Shown: in pieces, positions 14,920-19,211 of the stretch
Layout: each line of letters opens with the position of its first letter
How positions within the stretch are numbered: the stretch's first letter is position 1
DNA from: an uncultured Oscillospiraceae bacterium
Lineage (GTDB): Bacteria; Bacillota; Clostridia; Oscillospirales; Oscillospiraceae
DNA: 19,211 bases
Reading direction: 5' to 3'
NCBI GenBank assembly: GCA_910588455.1
Contig: CAJUPG010000038.1
Coordinates: 1-19,211, forward strand
Program-made: the position numbers and the translations under genes
The notes under the pieces: generated by a model
The model's input: only the letters and a program-made list of their open reading frames with translations
Told to the model about the DNA's origin: nothing
Databases searched by the model: none

Positions 14920-15827
14920 GAAGTATCCTCCTGCTTTTCCTCCTGAACAGTGCCCCACTGGGAGACCACCAGCCCCGCCAGCGTCAAGGCGATCCCCAGC
15001 ACGGACATCCAGGTCACGCCCTCACTGAGAACCAAAATGGAGCAGACCACGGTAATCACCGGGCTTAAGTACAGATAGACGGTAGTTTGGACCGTTCCCA
15101 AGTGCTGAATGGCGGTGTTCCAGGTCATAAAGCACAGAGCGCTGGCCCCCAGCCCCAGATAGCAGATGCTGCCCAAGTGGGCGAGATTGGTCAGCGGAGC
15201 CAAATCCAGCTCAAAGCCGGTCATGGCCCCCATGGGGATCATAGCCAGCAGGGCATAAAAAAACATCCGCCGGGTGCTCTGAATGGTCGGGTAGCCAAAG
15301 GTCCCTATTTTTTGCGCGACGACGGAGTATACCGCCCAGACTACCGCTGCCAGCAGGGACAGCAGGTCCCCCCGCCAGTCCAGCTGAAACTCCGACGCGC
15401 CAGTGTAGCTGATCAGAGCGATGCCCACCATGGATACCGCAAAGCCCAGGTAAAAACCCCATTTCAGCTTTTCCTTTCCCCGGCTTACCAGCATGGCGGC
15501 AATTCCGGTGAACAGGGGTGCAGAGGAGATAATCACACCTACATTGGAGGCGGTGGTCATGGTCAGGGCCACGTTTTCCATCATCTGGTATACGGTGATC
15601 CCCGTCACCCCCGCCGCCGCGAACCACAGCTCCTGCCTTGGGCTGGCCAGCTTCAGGGGCTTGGGCGCCAGCAGCCAGAGGGCCAGATAGCCCAGCACAA
15701 ACCGGTAGACCAAAATCTGGATGGGGCTCATATCCTCCAGCAGCACCTTGGTCGCAACGAAGGTTGTGCCCCATATCAGAATGGTAAACAGGGCGAAGCC
15801 GTGGCTGGTCAGCTGTTTTTTCGTCAT
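14898..15827 (-). CDS. EamA/DMT-superfamily transporter
   Basis: 309 residues with about ten predicted membrane segments in two EamA repeats (roughly 5-140 and 150-290). Seen: ILIWGTTFVATKVLLEDMSP (17-36), the typical start of an EamA permease, and in the second half VVWAVYSVVAQKI and YLYLSPVITVVCSILVLSEG. A metabolite exporter in the inner membrane; substrate cannot be told. The ATG overlaps the pgsA stop (ATGA), with only a weak ribosome binding site (GGGGAT), so coupling to pgsA is likely. The end overlaps trmD by 22 nt; the C-terminus is hydrophilic and Glu/Ser-rich. Confidence 0.94.
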   Translation of the reverse strand: MTKKQLTSHGFALFTILIWGTTFVATKVLLEDMSPIQILVYRFVLGYLALWLLAPKPLKLASPRQELWFAAAGVTGITVYQMMENVALTMTTASNVGVIISSAPLFTGIAAMLVSRGKEKLKWGFYLGFAVSMVGIALISYTGASEFQLDWRGDLLSLLAAVVWAVYSVVAQKIGTFGYPTIQSTRRMFFYALLAMIPMGAMTGFELDLAPLTNLAHLGSICYLGLGASALCFMTWNTAIQHLGTVQTTVYLYLSPVITVVCSILVLSEGVTWMSVLGIALTLAGLVVSQWGTVQEEKQEDTSCTESTL

Positions 15828-16342
15828 AGCAGCACATCCCCATTTTTGAGGAAATACTCCACACCGGAGTAAATCGTCGTCAGCACGATCACCGCCAGAC
15901 AGATCTGGTTAAACAGCGGTTCAATGGGCAGGAACATCAGCACAATGCAGACCATGGTGCTGGCGGTTTTGACCTTGCCGGACCAGCCGGCAGCAATCAC
16001 CCGGCCCTTGTCCGCCGCGATCATCCGCAGGCCGCTCACCGCGAATTCCCGCACAATGACCACCAGCAGCGCCCAGCCGGGCATTTGGCCGATTTCTACA
16101 AACCACAAAAGCGCGGCGACCACCAGCATTTTGTCCGCCAGCGGGTCCATAAACTTGCCGAAATCTGTAATCTGGTTGTAGTGGCGGGCAATGTACCCAT
16201 CTAACGTGTCCGTCAGGCTGGCTGCAATAAAAATACCCAAAGCCCAGTAGTTGGCGCCGGGGACCTTTAAGTAGAGCACCAGCAAAAATACCGGAATTAT
16301 TGCAATGCGAAGCAGAGTAAGCTTGTTAGCCGTGTTCATCAT
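15824..16342 (-). CDS. pgsA: CDP-diacylglycerol--glycerol-3-phosphate 3-phosphatidyltransferase PgsA
   Basis: Makes phosphatidylglycerol phosphate, first committed step to phosphatidylglycerol and cardiolipin, in the membrane. 172 residues with several membrane helices. The CDP-alcohol phosphotransferase signature D-x2-D-G-x2-A-R-x8-G-x3-D-x3-D is perfect: Asp45, Asp48, Gly49, Ala52, Arg53, Gly62, Asp66, Asp70. ATG 16342 (AGGAG 9 nt upstream) is preferred over the adjacent ATG 16339. First gene of a minus-strand operon with the transporter, trmD and the GNAT gene; its promoter lies about 30 nt upstream. Confidence 0.96.
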   Translation of the reverse strand: MMNTANKLTLLRIAIIPVFLLVLYLKVPGANYWALGIFIAASLTDTLDGYIARHYNQITDFGKFMDPLADKMLVVAALLWFVEIGQMPGWALLVVIVREFAVSGLRMIAADKGRVIAAGWSGKVKTASTMVCIVLMFLPIEPLFNQICLAVIVLTTIYSGVEYFLKNGDVLL

Positions 16343-16372
16343 ATCTCATTTCTCCTAAAAAATACTGCCCTT

Positions 16373-16401
16373 AGTATACCACAGTCCCGCCGGCCTTTCA
16401 A
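16373..16401 (-). promoter_or_regulatory. sigma-A-like promoter for the pgsA operon
   Basis: Minus strand: TTGAAA (16396-16401), 17-nt spacer, TATACT (16373-16378), extended -10 TGG. The -35 overlaps the stop codon of the upstream pyruvate-kinase-like gene (16398-16400) and sits in the loop of a small inverted repeat GCCGG-N8-CCGGC. Confidence 0.72.
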
Positions 16402-17351
16402 CCGGCTGTTTTGGCGGTTTTCACCAAAAACTCCATTGCCCGGTCCGGATACTTCCCTATGGCGGTCTCCCCGGTGAGCATCAGCCCGGAGGCCCCGTCC
16501 AGCACACCGTTGAAAATGTCGCACACCTCCGCCCGGGTGGGCACCGGACGGCTTTGCATCGACCACAGCAGCTGGGTTGACAAGCAAAAAGGCTTTACAG
16601 CCATTTTACAGGCGGAGGCAATACGCTTTTGAATTCCAGGCAGCTCCCACAGGGGGATGGCGTTGCCCAGGTCCCCCCGGGCGATACAGATTTCATCAGC
16701 TGCTTTCAGAATTTCCTCCAGCTTATCCAAACCCTGGCGGTTTTCAATTTTAGCCATAATGCGAATTTGAGAGAGATTTCTGGCGGACAGCGCCTTTCGC
16801 ACCTCCTGAATATCCTCCCGTCCCCGGACGAAGGGCTGGAGCAGTCCGGTCACGCCAAACTGTGCCGCCTGGTCCAAATTTTGGAGGTCCTCCGGAGTCA
16901 GGGCGGGGGCGTTTGTGGATTTTCCCAGGACAGCGAGACTCTTTCGGCTGTAAAGTGTTCCCCCTTGCAAGACTCTGCACTGTCCGGGATGCTCCACCTC
17001 CAGCAGCAGAGCGCTGTCGTCCAGGGCGATCTTGTCCCCTGGCGCAAGCAGCTGCAAAACCCGGCGGGAAACCGGAATCTCCTCCCCCAGCCGCACAGTC
17101 TGATTTTCCTTCAGCAAAAGCGGCTCTTCCAGCCGGCCCACCCGCTCCTCCGGGCCTTGCAGGTCAATGACCAGCTTGGGGGTCACGCCGGCGGCCCGGG
17201 CGGCGGCGTGGAATTCCTCCAGCATGGGGGCGCAGCCGGCCAGCCCCACATGGGACAGATTCAGCCGGGCCCCAGTCATCCCCTGCCGGAACATTTGGAG
17301 CAAAACCTCCCGCGTGGCGCAGGAGGGGCCCAAGGTTGCGTAAAAATCCAC
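16398..17351 (-). CDS. Pyruvate-kinase-like protein lacking the C-terminal domain
   Basis: 317 residues from GTG 17351 (GGGAGG 6 nt upstream); a GTG at 17375 is possible but overlaps the previous gene. The barrel is clearly pyruvate kinase: ARLNLSH (28-34), IDLQGPEERVG (62-72), FVRGREDI (174-181), MAKIEN (199-204, Lys201 and Glu203), IARGDLG (223-229, Asp227), STQLLWSM (258-265), PTRAEVCDIFNGVLDGASGLMLTGETA (271-297). It stops after GKYP and a short helix, so the about 120-residue C-terminal regulatory domain is absent, and the inserted B domain is short (about 75 instead of about 100 residues). Changes: DTKGPE is DLQGPE, GDLGVEIP is GDLGNAIP, DDG is DDS. The family's phosphotransfer residues remain, so some kinase or enolpyruvate activity is possible; glycolytic identity is not assured. 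The NTF2-like gene is 14 nt upstream. Confidence 0.88.
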   Translation of the reverse strand: MDFYATLGPSCATREVLLQMFRQGMTGARLNLSHVGLAGCAPMLEEFHAAARAAGVTPKLVIDLQGPEERVGRLEEPLLLKENQTVRLGEEIPVSRRVLQLLAPGDKIALDDSALLLEVEHPGQCRVLQGGTLYSRKSLAVLGKSTNAPALTPEDLQNLDQAAQFGVTGLLQPFVRGREDIQEVRKALSARNLSQIRIMAKIENRQGLDKLEEILKAADEICIARGDLGNAIPLWELPGIQKRIASACKMAVKPFCLSTQLLWSMQSRPVPTRAEVCDIFNGVLDGASGLMLTGETAIGKYPDRAMEFLVKTAKTAG

Positions 17352-17365
17352 AAAAATCCTCCCTT

Positions 17366-17785
17366 TTAAAACCACATCGCTTTTTCATCCCGAAAAACCG
17401 GAGCTGGACCGTTCTGATAGGGGTCGTAGCGGTTTTCATTGCAGCCAAATTCTTTCAAAAAGCAAATTTTGTTGTCTGCGGTCCACCCAATGAGTGACAT
17501 CCCATCAAAGGGCTGCTCCGTTCCGTCGTACATCCGGTTTTTGAACTGCCACTCCACAACGGTTTGACTGCCGCTGTGAAAAAACTGCTTGATCTCCCAT
17601 TGGAGCACAACCCCCCGGGTGTTCCACTCGTCAAACCACAGCTTGATTTTATGGGCGCCCCGATACTCCGGCCCCCAGCTCTCGATGTACTGCGCATCCG
17701 CAGAAAACAGCTCCAATATGCCGGAATCCTTCTGATCCAGCCACATTTGAAACCAGCGCCGAGTGATTTTCTCGCGTTCCTCCAT
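17366..17785 (-). CDS. NTF2/SnoaL-like protein
   Basis: 139 residues, ATG 17785 with AAGAAGGTG upstream (spacing about 8). A small cone-shaped alpha+beta fold is indicated by the pattern REKITRRWFQMWLDQKD, LELFSADAQYIESWGPEYRG (about 24-43), KLWFDEW, VVLQWEIKQFFHSGSQTVVEWQF (about 59-81) and LIGWTADNKICFLKEFG. SnoaL/ketosteroid-isomerase-like proteins may be enzymes or ligand-binding partners; no clear catalytic pair was assigned. Its stop is 14 nt before the pyruvate-kinase-like gene, so the two are probably co-transcribed. No convincing promoter was seen directly upstream: a terminator-like hairpin lies there. Confidence 0.8.
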   Translation of the reverse strand: MEEREKITRRWFQMWLDQKDSGILELFSADAQYIESWGPEYRGAHKIKLWFDEWNTRGVVLQWEIKQFFHSGSQTVVEWQFKNRMYDGTEQPFDGMSLIGWTADNKICFLKEFGCNENRYDPYQNGPAPVFRDEKAMWF

Positions 17786-17800
17786 ACATACAACACCTTC

Positions 17801-17839
17801 TTTTATAAAATAGGGATTGCCTGGATTCAGGCAATCCCT
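17801..17839 (-). terminator. Probable terminator of the toxin-antitoxin operon
   Basis: A perfect 12-bp stem, 17812-17823 with 17828-17839, four-base loop. On the minus strand it is followed by ATTTTATAAAAG, a short T-rich run. It begins 13 nt after the toxin stop codon and ends 16 nt before the NTF2-like gene start, so it may be leaky. Confidence 0.72.
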
Positions 17840-17852
17840 CAGGCGGGCAGAT

Positions 17853-18170
17853 TCATCCTTCCAGCATCGGCGCGTAGTTTCGCTTGGCATAAACGACCCG
17901 TGCGATGGTGATCGTTTTTTTCTCCTCCTCCACCCAGTAAAACATGAGATAATTCTCTACCACACACCTGCGGTACTCATGCTTCAAGGGCTGGAGGGGT
18001 ACATACACAGGGGAAGAATAGGGAAATTCCAGAAGCCTCTCCCCCGCTTCGATCAGCCTGTGCGCCAGCTGCTCCGCAGCCGCCGGATTTTGGAGTTTTC
18101 TGCTGATATACCCCACGATTTCCACCAAATCTCTTCGGGCGGAGGGCAGATACTCCAGCTTATACACCAT
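17853..18170 (-). CDS. RelE/ParE-family toxin
   Basis: 105 residues. Type II toxin of the RelE/ParE fold: YKLEYLPSARRDLVEIVGYI (3-22), LLEFPYSSPVYVPLQPL (46-62), then EYRRCVVENYLMFYWVEEE (64-83) and ITIARVVYAKRNYAPML (86-103), the usual central basic and C-terminal strand pattern. RelE members cut ribosome-bound mRNA and ParE members poison gyrase; which applies cannot be said. It overlaps the antitoxin gene by 11 nt; the ATG at 18170 sits right against GGAGGAGG, and the next-codon GTG (18167) is an alternative. Confidence 0.9.
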   Translation of the reverse strand: MVYKLEYLPSARRDLVEIVGYISRKLQNPAAAEQLAHRLIEAGERLLEFPYSSPVYVPLQPLKHEYRRCVVENYLMFYWVEEEKKTITIARVVYAKRNYAPMLEG

Positions 18171-18435
18171 CCTCCTCCATCGCCTCCCGCATAGCGGCCA
18201 GGACCTCTTTGGAGGAGTAGCGCCTGCTTGTCAGCTCCGCCTCTTTTTCCGCTTCCTGGAGCTTACAATAGACCTCACTGTTAAAATGCAGGGCTTCAAA
18301 GGCCTCCATGCTCAAAACAACCATGTCGCCATACCCGTTTTTCGTCAAGAAAACCGGCTGGGCCGTCTCGTGGACAGTCTTGGAAATATCCGCAAAATTG
18401 TTCCGCAGGTCGGAAACCGGGCGTATCATTTTCAC
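18160..18435 (-). CDS. Phd/YefM-family antitoxin
   Basis: 91 residues from GTG 18435 (GAGG at 18445-18448 9 nt upstream); ATG 18429 gives MIRPVSDLRNNF and is also plausible, while GTG 18444 touches the ribosome binding site. The N-terminal DNA-binding part is typical: RPVSDLRNNFADI, PVFLTKNGYGDMVVLSMEAFEAL (about 29-51). The C-terminal helix-rich part (LQEAEKEAELTSRRYSSKEVLAAMREAMEED) would wrap the toxin. It neutralises the RelE/ParE-like protein and, by analogy, represses its own promoter, which contains a palindrome. The 3' end overlaps the toxin gene. Confidence 0.92.
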   Translation of the reverse strand: MKMIRPVSDLRNNFADISKTVHETAQPVFLTKNGYGDMVVLSMEAFEALHFNSEVYCKLQEAEKEAELTSRRYSSKEVLAAMREAMEEDGV

Positions 18436-18453
18436 AAAAATCACCTCTTCACT

Positions 18454-18482
18454 ATTTTAGCATAATTCCGCTAAAAATACAA
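18454..18482 (-). promoter_or_regulatory. Promoter and operator-like palindrome of the toxin-antitoxin operon
   Basis: Minus strand TTGTAT (18477-18482), 17-nt spacer, TAAAAT (18454-18459), extended -10 TGC. A perfect inverted repeat TTTTAGC-N8-GCTAAAA (18455-18476) covers the spacer and -10, where binding of the antitoxin or TA complex would block RNA polymerase. Confidence 0.78.
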
Positions 18483-18510
18483 TATCTGTTGGCGGTGATT
18501 TCTCTGGGAT

Positions 18511-19211
18511 TTACATCCCCTTCAACTGCTCCTCCAGCTTAGACACCAGCTCCGTCAGCTTCACCGCCCGCTCCTTCTCGGCGGCTACCACCTGCTCCGG
18601 GGCCTTGTTCACAAAGCCGGGGTTGTTCAGCTTGGCATTGAGCTTTTCCAGATCGGCGGACTGTTTTTTCAGTTCCTTTTCCAGGCGGGCCTTCTCCTTC
18701 TCCAGGTCCACCAGCTCCGCCAGAGGCATGGAAATCTGAGCCACATGGGTCACCACGGTCACCTGCCCCGCCCCGGCGCTCTGTCCGGCGGGGACAATGG
18801 TCACGTCGCTGGCGTAGGCCATCCGCTTCAGGAACGGCACACCCAGAACAAACACCTTCTCCTCCGCCGTGGCCACCGTCAGGTGGGCCTTCTTGGAGGG
18901 AGGCACATTCATTTCGCTGCGGCGGGTGCGCACCGCCCGGATGGCGTCCATCACCAGCTCCATGGCCTTCTCCTCCTCCGGGAAAGACAGGGCCGGGTCC
19001 GCCTGGGGCCAGTCAGACAGCATCAGGAAATTCCCCTCATGGGGCAGCGCCTGCCAAATTTCCTCGGTAATAAAGGGCATAAAGGGGTGCAGCAGCTTGA
19101 GCATCTGGGTCAGCACATAGCACAGCACCTGCTGGGCCCGGACCTTGCTGTCCGCATCCTCCCCCTGGAGGCGGGTCTTGGTCAGCTCGATATACCAGTC
19201 GCAGTAGTCGT
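18511..19211 (-). CDS. valS: Valyl-tRNA synthetase, C-terminal part (partial)
   Basis: Charges tRNA-Val. Only the last about 232 residues are in the window; the N-terminal catalytic domain (with HIGH and KMSKS) is beyond the right edge. Seen: the anticodon-binding helical domain (TKTRLQGED, MLKLLHPFMPFITEEIWQAL, LMLSDWPQAD, IRAVRTRRSEMNVPPSKKA), then the C-terminal coiled-coil tRNA-binding domain ELVDLEKEKARLEKELKKQ through NNPGFVNKAPEQVVAAEKER to KLEEQLKGM, which is diagnostic of ValRS. It ends 28 nt before the TA promoter; no terminator was seen in that gap. Confidence 0.96.
   Translation of the reverse strand, partial: DYCDWYIELTKTRLQGEDADSKVRAQQVLCYVLTQMLKLLHPFMPFITEEIWQALPHEGNFLMLSDWPQADPALSFPEEEKAMELVMDAIRAVRTRRSEMNVPPSKKAHLTVATAEEKVFVLGVPFLKRMAYASDVTIVPAGQSAGAGQVTVVTHVAQISMPLAELVDLEKEKARLEKELKKQSADLEKLNAKLNNPGFVNKAPEQVVAAEKERAVKLTELVSKLEEQLKGM

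Noticed and set aside
1..19211. CRISPR arrays, insertion sequences, tRNA or rRNA genes, phage genes
   Set aside because: None seen on either strand: no direct-repeat array, transposase-like protein or tRNA fold was recognised by reading.

Overview
The window looks like chromosomal core-genome DNA from a fairly GC-rich Clostridia member (Bacillota). An Oscillospirales/Oscillospiraceae gut-type lineage is the best guess. Reasons: the rimP-nusA-rnpM-ylxQ-infB-rbfA-nrnA-truB-ribF gene order, strong AGGAGG-type ribosome binding sites, the Clostridia-restricted small families (DUF1576, DUF4363, DUF6514-like), and sigma-A-like promoters. The genus assignment is inference. No rRNA, tRNA, CRISPR array, insertion sequence or phage gene was seen, and no gene-free stretch exceeds 300 bases.

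Layout. (1) 1-971, minus strand: 5' part of a D-Ala-D-Ala ligase gene running off the left edge, with its own promoter. (2) 1119-9153, plus strand: promoter, leader hairpin, then the translation/RNA operon rimP, nusA, rnpM, ylxQ, infB, rbfA, nrnA, truB, ribF. Genes are tightly packed or overlapping, except for a strong GC hairpin between infB and rbfA. (3) 9173-11626, plus: three membrane-protein genes (duplicated DUF1576 protein, DUF421/YetF-like protein, DUF4363-like protein), probably read from the same direction, ending in an intrinsic terminator. (4) 11753-12106: a single small DUF6514-like gene with its own -10 element, closed by a bidirectional terminator. (5) 12112-13552, minus: degV-like and HD-domain genes with a promoter whose spacer is palindromic. 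(6) 13644-16342, minus: pgsA, an EamA-type transporter, trmD and a GNAT acetyltransferase, all overlapping, from a promoter that sits across the end of the preceding gene. (7) 16398-17785, minus: a short pyruvate-kinase-like protein without the C-terminal domain, preceded by an NTF2/SnoaL-like protein. (8) 17812-18482, minus: a self-contained type II toxin-antitoxin cassette with promoter, operator-like palindrome and terminator. (9) 18511-19211, minus: 3' end of valS, running off the right edge.

How they work together: block 2 is the conserved Firmicutes transcription-elongation and translation-initiation cluster (ribosome maturation, NusA, IF2, RNase P modulator, K-turn-binding protein, tRNA pseudouridylation, nano-RNA turnover, FAD synthesis). 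Block 6 combines phospholipid synthesis with tRNA m1G37 methylation. The items most worth a second look are the reduced pyruvate-kinase-like protein with its NTF2-like neighbour, the duplicated DUF1576 membrane protein and its cluster, the TA cassette operator, trmD outside its usual ribosomal operon, and the unusual KH1 loop of NusA.
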